A stretch of 64,000 bases of DNA from Natronorubrum halophilum. GTDB lineage: Archaea; Halobacteriota; Halobacteria; Halobacteriales; Natrialbaceae. The position numbers were made by a program, and so were the translations under genes. How positions within the stretch are numbered: position 1 is the first letter of the stretch; each line of letters begins with the position of its first letter. The stretch is taken from NCBI RefSeq assembly GCF_003670115.1, contig NZ_QQTY01000002.1:248001-312000 (forward strand). Direction: 5' to 3'. Under the pieces are notes generated by a model, which saw nothing but the letters and a program-made list of their open reading frames with translations, made no database searches and was not told where the DNA came from. This document shows, piece after piece, positions 45,177-52,254 of this stretch.

Positions 45177-45944
45177 CTAGCCGATATACCGGAGATCGTC
45201 GTCCGTCGGCACGTCCATCTGCTGTTGTTGTTCCATCTCCTGGATTTTGCCGATAACGTCCTCCATCTCGTCGGCGCGCTCGTCCAACGTCTCGTACTCG
45301 AGGTCGAAGTCGAGCACCGTCTCGAGGATCTCGAGGACCGCTCGGGCGCTCTTGGGATCGACCAGATAGCCGCTGGTTTCGCCCATCAGGCAGCCGGCGT
45401 CGAACCCGCGGCGCTCGCCCAGTCCGAGCATGAGCCCCGAGACGCCGACGATGCCGCCCGCGGGCTCGTCGTCGCGGAACTCGACCCCGGCCTCCTCGAG
45501 TTCTGCGAGCAGCGATTCGTGGCTGACGGCACCGACGACGGCGTACTCGTCGATGAGTTCGCCGGTCGGGACGCCGCCCAGTGCGTACACTTCGTTCGCG
45601 CCGAACTCCTCGGCGATGTCGAGGAACGCGTCGGTCAACACGTAGTGGCCCTCGTTCGTCTGGGCCTGATGATCGCCGGTCAAGAGCAGCAGATCGCGGC
45701 CGTCGGGAACGGAGACGGCGTACACTTTCGCACACGTCAGTTCCGAGACGCCGTTCTCGACGCTTACCTGCGGCGGGAACTCGCGGGAGTAGACCCGGCG
45801 TACGAGCGTACTGTCGCCCTCGAGTTCCTCGAGCAGGTGCTCGACGGCGAGACTTCCGACGTGTCCCACACCCGGCAGCCCCTCGACGAGTACGGGGTCG
45901 TCTACGTCGACCTCGGCGACTGCGTCGATCTCGAGTTCGTCCAT
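45177..45944 (-). CDS. PAC2-family protein (proteasome assembly chaperone-like)
   Basis: A 255-residue protein with the PAC2 fold: VLVEGLPGVGHVGSLAVEHL, LLLLTGDHQAQTNEGHYVLTD, VYALGGVPTGE, and SGYLVDPKSARAVLEIL. Archaeal PbaA/PbaB relatives interact with the proteasome, and some members are ATP-grasp-associated. A C-terminal coiled coil (DERADEMEDVIGKIQEMEQQ) precedes the end. It is the last gene of the L44e-S27e-aIF2alpha-Nop10 cluster, 6 bp after Nop10, which links it to ribosome or proteasome biogenesis. Confidence 0.9.
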   Translation of the reverse strand: MDELEIDAVAEVDVDDPVLVEGLPGVGHVGSLAVEHLLEELEGDSTLVRRVYSREFPPQVSVENGVSELTCAKVYAVSVPDGRDLLLLTGDHQAQTNEGHYVLTDAFLDIAEEFGANEVYALGGVPTGELIDEYAVVGAVSHESLLAELEEAGVEFRDDEPAGGIVGVSGLMLGLGERRGFDAGCLMGETSGYLVDPKSARAVLEILETVLDFDLEYETLDERADEMEDVIGKIQEMEQQQQMDVPTDDDLRYIG

Positions 45945-45950
45945 ACTCTA

Positions 45951-46130
45951 TCAGCGATTGCGACGTTTAAGAGCGCGTCGGTACTCGCCGTGTGGATCGT
46001 TCGGATCGAACGGTGCCGGGGCGCTGTTCGCCGTGTCGCCACCACAGTCCGGACAGCTATCAGAAAAGGTGTACACCGGACGGTCGTGCGTTTCGCGCCA
46101 CGCCGAACACACCCGAATGTCGGACTTCAT
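45951..46130 (-). CDS. nop10: H/ACA RNP protein Nop10
   Basis: Nop10 bridges the pseudouridine synthase Cbf5 to H/ACA guide RNA and rRNA. The 59-residue protein reads MKSDIRVCSAWRETHDRPVY, then TFSDSCPDCGGDTANSAPAP, FDPNDPHGEYRRALKRRNR. Usual features are a zinc-ribbon fold (Cys8, Cys26, Cys29), the FDPNDPHG segment, and a basic C-terminal helix. It is too short to stand out among longer open frames. It starts 3 bp after the aIF2alpha stop and ends 6 bp before the PAC2 ATG, as in the conserved archaeal cluster. Confidence 0.95.
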   Translation of the reverse strand: MKSDIRVCSAWRETHDRPVYTFSDSCPDCGGDTANSAPAPFDPNDPHGEYRRALKRRNR

Positions 46131-46133
46131 ACG

Positions 46134-46934
46134 TTATTCGTCGTCGGTCCGTCGCTCGCGGTGGTACTCGCCCGTGCCGTCGTGGGATTCGATCGCCGCG
46201 ACCGCGCGTCGAGCGCTCTCCTCGAGTTGGGATTCGGCGGTCTTGTAGTTGGGCGCTTTCACCTTGATCCGGTACTCGGGTGCACCGACGTAGCTGACCT
46301 CGAGGTCGACTTCCTCGGGGACCTCACCGTTGCCTTCGGCAGCCGAAAGCGCCTCGCGGATCCCGTCGACACCGCTTGGCGACGGGTTCTGGAGGTCGAC
46401 GTAGCCGGTGACGTTGACGTAGGGCACCGAGACGTTCTCGCGAGCGGTTTCGACGATGGCGTCGATCTCATCGTCGTCGAGGTCGGTGTCCTCGAGAGCT
46501 TCCTCTCCGTGGATCGCAGCCTGTTTGAAGCCGTCGTAGAGGCTGCCGTGGATGGCGATCAGTTCGTTAGCGATGGCGGTGTAGATCTCGTTGTCCATCT
46601 CCTCGCCGAAGGCGAGTTCCATCCAGTTGTCGGCCTTCTGCTCGTTTTTCCACTCCTGAATTTTATCGGAGCGCTGGTGGTCGTTGACGTCTTTCAGCGA
46701 GAGGTCGATCTGCTGGGATCCCTCGTCGACGTCGAGGACCTTACAGACGGCGATCTGACCCTCGCGAACGTGATCGCGGACGTTCTTGATCCAGCCGCTT
46801 GCGACCTCGGAGATGTGGATCAGGCCGCGTTTGTCCTGATACTCCTCGAGGTCGACGAAGACGCCGAAGTCCTCGATTTCGTCGATCTTGCCGACGACGA
46901 GTTCGCCGGAATCGGGCCAGCCGCTGTATTTCAT
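46134..46934 (-). CDS. eif2a: Translation initiation factor aIF2 alpha subunit
   Basis: This subunit of the initiation factor that delivers Met-tRNAi has 266 residues. An S1/OB domain comes first ([20 protein letters not shown], then [11 protein letters not shown]), next a helical domain ([22 protein letters not shown]) and a C-terminal alpha/beta domain. The start overlaps the S27e stop (ATGA). The partner gamma and beta genes are not in this window. The initiator tRNA gene at 51912 encodes the molecule it binds. Confidence 0.96.
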   Translation of the reverse strand: MKYSGWPDSGELVVGKIDEIEDFGVFVDLEEYQDKRGLIHISEVASGWIKNVRDHVREGQIAVCKVLDVDEGSQQIDLSLKDVNDHQRSDKIQEWKNEQKADNWMELAFGEEMDNEIYTAIANELIAIHGSLYDGFKQAAIHGEEALEDTDLDDDEIDAIVETARENVSVPYVNVTGYVDLQNPSPSGVDGIREALSAAEGNGEVPEEVDLEVSYVGAPEYRIKVKAPNYKTAESQLEESARRAVAAIESHDGTGEYHRERRTDDE

Positions 46935-47104
46935 CGTGACTCGACAGTTTCTAGGATCTCGTGGTCGATCTCGGCTTTGCCGCCGGTCGGTCGCGCGAGC
47001 GTCGTGCCACAGACGGCACAGGCGACCTCCGAGGACGCTTTGCCGAAGACGGTCTGTTCGTTCTCGCAGTCACTGCATCGAACGCTGTAGAAATTTCCTG
47101 CCAT
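46931..47104 (-). CDS. rps27e: 30S ribosomal protein S27e
   Basis: A 57-residue zinc-ribbon ribosomal protein starting [20 protein letters not shown]. The four zinc cysteines are in CSDC and CAVC. The in-frame upstream residues up to 47143 are not part of the family, so the ATG at 47104 was chosen. It starts 5 bp after the L44e stop and overlaps aIF2alpha by 4 nt (ATGA). Confidence 0.95.
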   Translation of the reverse strand: MAGNFYSVRCSDCENEQTVFGKASSEVACAVCGTTLARPTGGKAEIDHEILETVESR

Positions 47105-47109
47105 TGTAA

Positions 47110-47391
47110 TCACTCCTGGAACTCGAGTCGGCCGGCGCGCCATCCCTCGCGGAGGTGGGCCTTGCCGCAGTCGCTGCAGCGGTACTTGAGGTCGGTTTTC
47201 TTGGTCGGCTTTTCGCCGCCGGGAACCTTCGAGAAGCGACCGGAGTTCCCGATGGTTGCGCTGTTACGTCGGGTGCGGCGAGCGTCCCATTTCATCCCGG
47301 AGGAACGGCCCGATCGAGCCTTCTCGACTTCGTGTTCGTGGTGTTCGTTACAGTGCGGACAGTACGTATTGAAACGACGTGGCATCTGCAT
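47110..47391 (-). CDS. rpl44e: 50S ribosomal protein L44e
   Basis: A 93-residue ribosomal protein starting [20 protein letters not shown]. Its zinc-binding cysteines are CPHC and CSDC, and the C-terminus [20 protein letters not shown] plus [11 protein letters not shown] is as in Haloarcula L44e, whose start is the same MQMPRRF. It is the first gene of the cluster. A TATA-like TTTTAAAC on the minus strand (about 47426-47433) lies 35 bp upstream. Confidence 0.96.
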   Translation of the reverse strand: MQMPRRFNTYCPHCNEHHEHEVEKARSGRSSGMKWDARRTRRNSATIGNSGRFSKVPGGEKPTKKTDLKYRCSDCGKAHLREGWRAGRLEFQE

Positions 47392-47570
47392 GGTTATCTC
47401 ACTTGGCGTGGGCTAAGACAGCGCCGTTTAAAACCCGTTTGGTTCGTCGTCGTCCGTCGATCGCCGGCGGATACGCTCGCCCGGAGTTAAGTGGCAGGCC
47501 ACTGACGCGTGTGCACTTATTCGGGATTGTGCTCACAGTTAGCACGTAGAATGGGGTACAAAACACAACG

Positions 47571-50500
47571 ATGGCTCTCTCGAACATCTTGCCGGGGACC
47601 GGCATTCTCGACGATCGTGATCGTCCGTCGACCGACTACGTAGCGACCCGACTCGAGTCGGGCGCGGAAACCGTCAGTGGCCTCTCGATGCGGGTCCGCG
47701 ACGTCGCTTCGGCTGACGCCCGCGATGCGGCCTCGACTCGCATCCGCGATGCGGCCGGCGATCGGGCGACCGACGCCGTCGAACGGGTCGCCAGTGAACT
47801 GCTCGAGCGATCGCTCGATCGGAACCTCGACGAGGTGCTCGAGGACGGTTCGAGCGGTGACGTCGCCGATCCGACCGACCCGTTCGACCGCGCCCTCGAG
47901 AACTTCCTGCGCCGATACGATCTCGACGAGGATCGACTGGACGAGCGCACGCTGGAGGGGATCCGAACCCGGCTGGCGACCGCCGGTTTCGACGTCGACG
48001 CGGAAGACCTGCTCGAGGAACTCGTGTCCGAAGGCGTGTCGGACTCGGACGCGGACCGTTCGACCGACGGTCCGGGTACCGACGAGTCGCTCGTCGAGGT
48101 GTGCTCCCGACTCCGCGCGCAACTGGATGGGACGGCGGACGAGCCGGCCGATAGCGTGCTCGAGGACCTTCTCGAACGCGACGCCGTGGCGGTCGGACAC
48201 GAACTCGAACGCATCCTCGTCGAGGAACTCCCGTCGCTCGTGGCGGAGGCACGAGCAAGGATGGGGCCGTCCGGCGGAGCGGGATCGAGAGCGCGACCGT
48301 CCGATCACCCGCGGCCGGAGCCGGGAACCTCCGAGGTGACGACCTCGAGCGCGGGACCGTCCAACCCGACCGCGAGCGGCGGTCCCGAGGGGAGTCTCCG
48401 GTCGGCCGTCGCGGTGGCGGCCGCGGCGACGACGCTGGTTTCTGACGACGGCATCGATCCTGCTGTCGCGAACCTTGCGACGACGTTGCTTCGGGCCGGC
48501 GACGGCGGTGGCGGCGTGTCGACGGAGCGCGTCCTCCGCGAACTGGTCCCGATGCTGATCCGGACGGGCGCGGAGCGCGAAATCGGTCTCGAGACGCTGT
48601 GCTCGAAGTCGACCGGATCGCTCGCGCTGGTGGGGCTGTTCGTCGCCAACCTCGCCGCGATGAGTCTCGGCGCCTGGGTGTCCCGAACGAAAGCGCCGCC
48701 GATACCCGACGAGATCCGGGGTCCGGACGGAGGTATCGTCGTGACGGATGAGCAGGTCCGCGCGGGAAAGAAAGTGTTTCAGGCTAACGGACTCATGGAC
48801 CACGGCTCGATTCTGGGCAACGGCTCGTACTTCGGGGTCGATCTGACGGCAGACGCCCTCGAGTCGAAAGCGAAGTACATGCGCGAGTACTACGCGCGCC
48901 AGCACGGTGTCGACTCGTTCGACTCGCTCGAGGACGCCGACCGGGCGGCCGTCTCCCAACGCGTCGAGGACGAACTTGACGCCGACGCACCCGAGGGCGA
49001 CGTCGCTCGATACGTGGCAGCGGAAGTGTACGCACACAAGCGGATTCGAGATCGGTACGTCGACCGCTACTACGGAGGCGCTCCCGACCGCGGAATCCCG
49101 CAAGGTTACGTCGACTCCCCCGAGCAGGCCGAACGGATCGCCGACTTCGCGTGCTGGACGGCGTGGATGGCCCACACGAACCGCCCGGACTCGGACCACT
49201 CCTACACGAACGACTGGCCGTACGTGCCCGCGGCCGACAACCGACCGACCGGACAGGTAGTCGTCTGGAGCACCGTCAGCGTCGTCCTGCTCATCGCCGG
49301 CGGCGGAATCGGCGTCTGGGCTTACCACTCCTTCGACGTCGCCGAACCGACGACCGAACTCGTCGACGTGCCGTCGCCCGACTCGGTGTCGGTCACGCCG
49401 TCCCAGTACGCCGCGGCCCGGTACGTCCCCGTCGCCGGTGCGCTGTTCGTCGCCCAGGTGCTCGTCGGCGCGTATCTGGCGCACTACTACGTCGAGCGGA
49501 CCGGCTTCTACGGGATCGGGGATGCGCTGGGGATCGACCTCGTCTCCCTGTTGCCGTTCTCGGTGGGTCGCACCTGGCATCTCAACCTCGGCATTCTCTG
49601 GATCACGACGCTGTGGCTCGCGGGCGGGCTCTTCCTGCCCGGACTGTTCAGCGAGCGAGATCCACCCTGGCAGGCCGAAGGCGCGACCGCGCTGCTCGTC
49701 GCGCTCGTCGCGATCACGGTCGGGGCGTTCGCCGGCGTCTGGCTCGGGACGCGCGGAACGTTCGGCTCGCCCGGGACCGGAAACGACGACGGCAATCTCT
49801 GGTGGTGGCTCGGTAGCGAGGGCCTCGAGTACCTCGAGGTCGGCCGCGTCTGGAAACTGGGACTGCTGGCCGGCTTCGCCGCCTGGACTGGGCTGGTACT
49901 GCGCGGCGTCCGTCAACTCGACGAACCGTCGAGCGGGCTGGGTCACTTCATGACCTACGCGGGCGGCTCCATCGCGCTCATGTTCGCCGCGAGCATGCTC
50001 TACACGCCGGAGACGAACATGGCGGTGACGGAGTTCTGGCGCTGGTGGGTCGTTCACATGTGGGTCGAGGGCGTCTTCGAGTTCTTCGTCACGGCCGTGA
50101 TCTCCGCCGCGCTGGTCTCGATGGAACTCATCGACAAAGCTGACGCGGAGAAGGCGATCCTCTTCGAGGTGTTCGCGATTATGGCGGCCGGCATCGTCGG
50201 GGTCTCCCACCACTACTGGTGGGTCGGACTGCCCGATATCTGGGTTCCCGTCGGAACGACGTTCTCGACGCTCGAGTTCATCCCCCTGGTGTTCGTCCTC
50301 TACCGAAGCTTCGGCGAATACCAGTCGCTGAAAGCCCAGGGCGAGGCGTTCCCCTACACGCTGCCGTTGTTGTTCATCGCCGGCAGCAGTATCTGGAACT
50401 TCGTTGGCGGCGGCGTGCTCGGCTTTTTCGTCAACCTGCCGCTGATCAATTACTACGAACACGGAACCTACCTGACCGTTGCCCACGCCCACACGTCGAT

Positions 50501-50861
50501 GTTCGGTGCGTTCGGGCTGCTCGCGCTCGGACTCGGGACGTACATCCTGCGCGTCGTCACGCCAGAATCGGACTGGGATCCGACGTGGTTCCGCGGCGCG
50601 TTCTGGCTGACCAACATCGGACTCGTCGTCATGTCCGTCGCCTCGCTGCTCCCGATCGGATTCTTGCAGCTCCAGACGTCCTATCAGGACGGCTACGCCG
50701 CCGCACGGAGCCTCGAGTTCTACGAGCAAGACCGCGTCCAGACGCTGCTGTGGGCGCGGACGCTCGGTGATACGCCGATGATCCTCGGGGCGCTCGCGTT
50801 CACCGTCGGATCGGTACGCCACCTCTGGGCCGCGCGACGGCACCGACTCGCGAACGGCTAG
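47571..50861 (+). CDS. norB: Quinol-dependent nitric oxide reductase (NorZ/NorB type) with ~345-residue N-terminal extension
   Basis: This 1096-residue protein couples quinol oxidation to reduction of two NO to N2O at the membrane. The NOR part starts around residue 348 with TM1 (LALVGLFVANLAAMSLGAWV) and continues with the extracytoplasmic quinol domain (KVFQANGLMDHGSILGNGSY), a fused helix and the 12-helix oxidase-like core. Visible ligands: His670 (TWHLN), His829 and Glu833 (VVHMWVEG), His880-His881 (SHHYWW), His972 and His974 (AHAHTS). Residues 1-345 are soluble and acidic (ADARDAASTRIRDAAGDRA, LLERDAVAVGHELERIL) and match nothing I know. No stop separates them. Function of the extension is unknown. 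Confidence 0.9.
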   Translation: MALSNILPGTGILDDRDRPSTDYVATRLESGAETVSGLSMRVRDVASADARDAASTRIRDAAGDRATDAVERVASELLERSLDRNLDEVLEDGSSGDVADPTDPFDRALENFLRRYDLDEDRLDERTLEGIRTRLATAGFDVDAEDLLEELVSEGVSDSDADRSTDGPGTDESLVEVCSRLRAQLDGTADEPADSVLEDLLERDAVAVGHELERILVEELPSLVAEARARMGPSGGAGSRARPSDHPRPEPGTSEVTTSSAGPSNPTASGGPEGSLRSAVAVAAAATTLVSDDGIDPAVANLATTLLRAGDGGGGVSTERVLRELVPMLIRTGAEREIGLETLCSKSTGSLALVGLFVANLAAMSLGAWVSRTKAPPIPDEIRGPDGGIVVTDEQVRAGKKVFQANGLMDHGSILGNGSYFGVDLTADALESKAKYMREYYARQHGVDSFDSLEDADRAAVSQRVEDELDADAPEGDVARYVAAEVYAHKRIRDRYVDRYYGGAPDRGIPQGYVDSPEQAERIADFACWTAWMAHTNRPDSDHSYTNDWPYVPAADNRPTGQVVVWSTVSVVLLIAGGGIGVWAYHSFDVAEPTTELVDVPSPDSVSVTPSQYAAARYVPVAGALFVAQVLVGAYLAHYYVERTGFYGIGDALGIDLVSLLPFSVGRTWHLNLGILWITTLWLAGGLFLPGLFSERDPPWQAEGATALLVALVAITVGAFAGVWLGTRGTFGSPGTGNDDGNLWWWLGSEGLEYLEVGRVWKLGLLAGFAAWTGLVLRGVRQLDEPSSGLGHFMTYAGGSIALMFAASMLYTPETNMAVTEFWRWWVVHMWVEGVFEFFVTAVISAALVSMELIDKADAEKAILFEVFAIMAAGIVGVSHHYWWVGLPDIWVPVGTTFSTLEFIPLVFVLYRSFGEYQSLKAQGEAFPYTLPLLFIAGSSIWNFVGGGVLGFFVNLPLINYYEHGTYLTVAHAHTSMFGAFGLLALGLGTYILRVVTPESDWDPTWFRGAFWLTNIGLVVMSVASLLPIGFLQLQTSYQDGYAAARSLEFYEQDRVQTLLWARTLGDTPMILGALAFTVGSVRHLWAARRHRLANG

Positions 50862-50929
50862 CTCGTCCGGCGTTCGCCGCCGGCGAGAACTCCGAAGGGC
50901 TTAATCCACCGTCACGAGTAGGCCGGAGC

Positions 50930-51196
50930 ATGAAGCAGCTTATCATCCACGGCGATCCCGGAATTCGGAAGGGGGCCATCATCGACTACGACGGTGAGGA
51001 ACTGGTCTGTTTCGGGATCAACCGAAACGGGGAGTGGCACGGCCCCGAGAAGGTCCAGTTGTGGTGTGTCGTCGGTACGCCGGACGAGTACGAGGATTAC
51101 GAGAAACGAAACTTCACCCCCCACTTCCTCTCTGTAGACCGTGTCGACGCCGAGGACGTAGACGTGATCCGGCCGAAAGCCGACCTCGCGCTCTGA
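50930..51196 (+). CDS. HAH_0734-family protein
   Basis: An 88-residue protein beginning MKQLIIHGDPGIRKGAIIDY, a conserved haloarchaeal family known as HAH_0734. Later features are EELVCFGINRNGEWHGP and LWCVVGTPDEYEDYEKRNF, without membrane helices. It has one short alpha/beta domain. The gene follows norB by 68 bp on the same strand; co-transcription is possible. Function is unknown. Confidence 0.88.
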   Translation: MKQLIIHGDPGIRKGAIIDYDGEELVCFGINRNGEWHGPEKVQLWCVVGTPDEYEDYEKRNFTPHFLSVDRVDAEDVDVIRPKADLAL

Positions 51197-51398
51197 AACG
51201 ATGACTCGATCGGGAGCGGGCAGGCCACCTCTCTTCTCACAGCCCCTCGGTGTCTGAGCGCTCCCGTCTGCCCGTATTTTCGGCGACGATTCGAACGAGG
51301 ATCGCAACACGGATACCGGAGCCGAAGTCATTTGGTCGATACGAACGCATGCGAGACGGACGGCGGCGACGAGTGACCGGACGACGGAGCCCACAACG

Positions 51399-51845
51399 AT
51401 GAGCGACTCGCTTTCCGAAGCCGTTCGGACGCGCTTTCGTGCGCTATTGTCGACGACGCGGTTCAGTCAGTTCGCCGGCGTCGGAATCGTCGGCGCGACC
51501 GTCGACAACCTCGTTCTCGTCCTGCTAGTCGAGTCGACCGCGCTCGGCCCCGTCGGTGCCAAGGTGATCTCCTGGGAGCTGTCGATCGCGGTTATCTTCG
51601 CGGTCAACGAACGGTGGACCTTTTCGGAGTACGGCGCGATGACGCCTCGAGCGCTCGGCAAGCGATTCCTGCGGTCGAACGCGGTTCGGTTCGCCGGGTT
51701 TCTGGTAACCCTGTCGGTGCTCGCAACCCTGGTCAACTTGTTCGGCGTCTGGTACCTGGTGGCGAACCTGATCGGTACCGCGATCGGATTTTTCGTCAAC
51801 TACACCTGTGAGAGCCTTTACACGTGGAAGGTTCATCGGGACTAA
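51399..51845 (+). CDS. GtrA-family membrane protein
   Basis: A 148-residue protein with four membrane helices in the pattern of GtrA (about 25-45, 48-68, 92-110, 115-135). The characteristic segment FSQFAGVGIVGATVDNLVLV and the end IGFFVNYTCESLYTWKVH are visible. GtrA proteins flip or carry undecaprenyl- or dolichol-linked sugars. No glycosyltransferase gene is adjacent. It is followed by the initiator tRNA. Confidence 0.9.
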   Translation: MSDSLSEAVRTRFRALLSTTRFSQFAGVGIVGATVDNLVLVLLVESTALGPVGAKVISWELSIAVIFAVNERWTFSEYGAMTPRALGKRFLRSNAVRFAGFLVTLSVLATLVNLFGVWYLVANLIGTAIGFFVNYTCESLYTWKVHRD

Positions 51846-51880
51846 CGGTAGAAACCCGCATACGGCTCCCGAATCACAAC

Positions 51881-51890
51881 CCTTAACTAG
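51881..51890 (+). promoter_or_regulatory. TATA-like box of initiator tRNA gene
   Basis: The AT-rich stretch ccttaactag lies 22-31 bp before the mature tRNA 5' end. The spacing fits an archaeal TATA-dependent promoter with a very short leader. No other conserved element was seen. Confidence 0.5.
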
Positions 51891-51911
51891 GGTACTCGGT
51901 TATGATGTGAT

Positions 51912-51986
51912 AGCGGGATGGGATAGCCAGGAGATTCCGGCGGGCTCATAACCCGCAGACCGGTAGTTCAAATCTACCTCCCGCTA
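51912..51986 (+). tRNA. Initiator tRNA-Met (CAU)
   Basis: The 75-nt molecule folds into a cloverleaf. The acceptor arms AGCGGGA and TCCCGCT pair with A1-U72, and A73 is the discriminator base (no encoded CCA). The anticodon stem GCGGG/CCCGC has three consecutive G:C pairs next to the loop CTCATAA with anticodon CAT (51947-51949). These two features mark an initiator rather than an elongator tRNA. The T loop reads GTAGTTCAAATCTAC. It closely matches the haloarchaeal initiator tRNA. A TTTT run at 51987-51990 follows. Confidence 0.97.
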
Positions 51987-51990
51987 TTTT
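51987..51990 (+). terminator. T-run terminator after tRNA-Met
   Basis: Four T residues directly follow the tRNA discriminator base, an arrangement typical of archaeal termination at oligo-T. Weak evidence alone. Confidence 0.4.
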
Positions 51991-52048
51991 CAGACGAACA
52001 ATAACTTCGAGCGTAGTCGTTCGACACAGCGAAGCTGTTTTGTGATGA

Positions 52049-52071
52049 CGAAAGACACTGTGCGTCTTTCG
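52049..52071. repeat. Perfect 8-bp stem hairpin
   Basis: CGAAAGAC (52049-52056) pairs with GTCTTTCG (52064-52071) across a 7-nt loop. A second smaller hairpin ACAGC-gaa-GCTGT lies just upstream at 52026-52038. The region between the tRNA and dppA has no gene, so these may be a terminator, a small RNA or remnants of an insertion next to the tRNA. Confidence 0.6.
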
Positions 52072-52223
52072 ACCTACAAGGAGTTTCGTGAGCCTCGAAA
52101 ATTGTTTAGCGGAATTTGAAGTAGACCGCGAGCGAGCGAAGTGCGGTGTAGTTTAAATGACTCTTTCGACGCGGACAATACTGAGGGGCGAAGTGACGAG
52201 CACCTGGCAGTATCTACCGGTAC

Positions 52224-52231
52224 CTATAAAT
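52224..52231 (+). promoter_or_regulatory. TATA box of dpp operon
   Basis: The sequence ctataaat is centred about 27 bp before the ATG at 52255, so the transcript should start at or near that ATG. This argues against the upstream GTG at 52246 as start. Confidence 0.65.
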
Positions 52232-52254
52232 GTTGAAAAACATGAGTGTATTCC

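Noticed and set aside
47517-50843. 1108-codon open frame on the minus strand opposite norB
   Set aside because: It is the antisense shadow of a strongly biased GC3 gene: its residues are rich in Arg, Asp, Gly and Pro without any domain, whereas the plus strand encodes recognisable NOR motifs.
51912-51986. Elongator tRNA-Met
   Set aside because: A1-U72 at the acceptor end and three consecutive G:C pairs in the anticodon stem mark an initiator.
52246-52254. GTG at 52246 as start of the binding protein
   Set aside because: The TATA box at 52224-52231 would place the transcription start at or after this codon, so the ATG at 52255 fits better.
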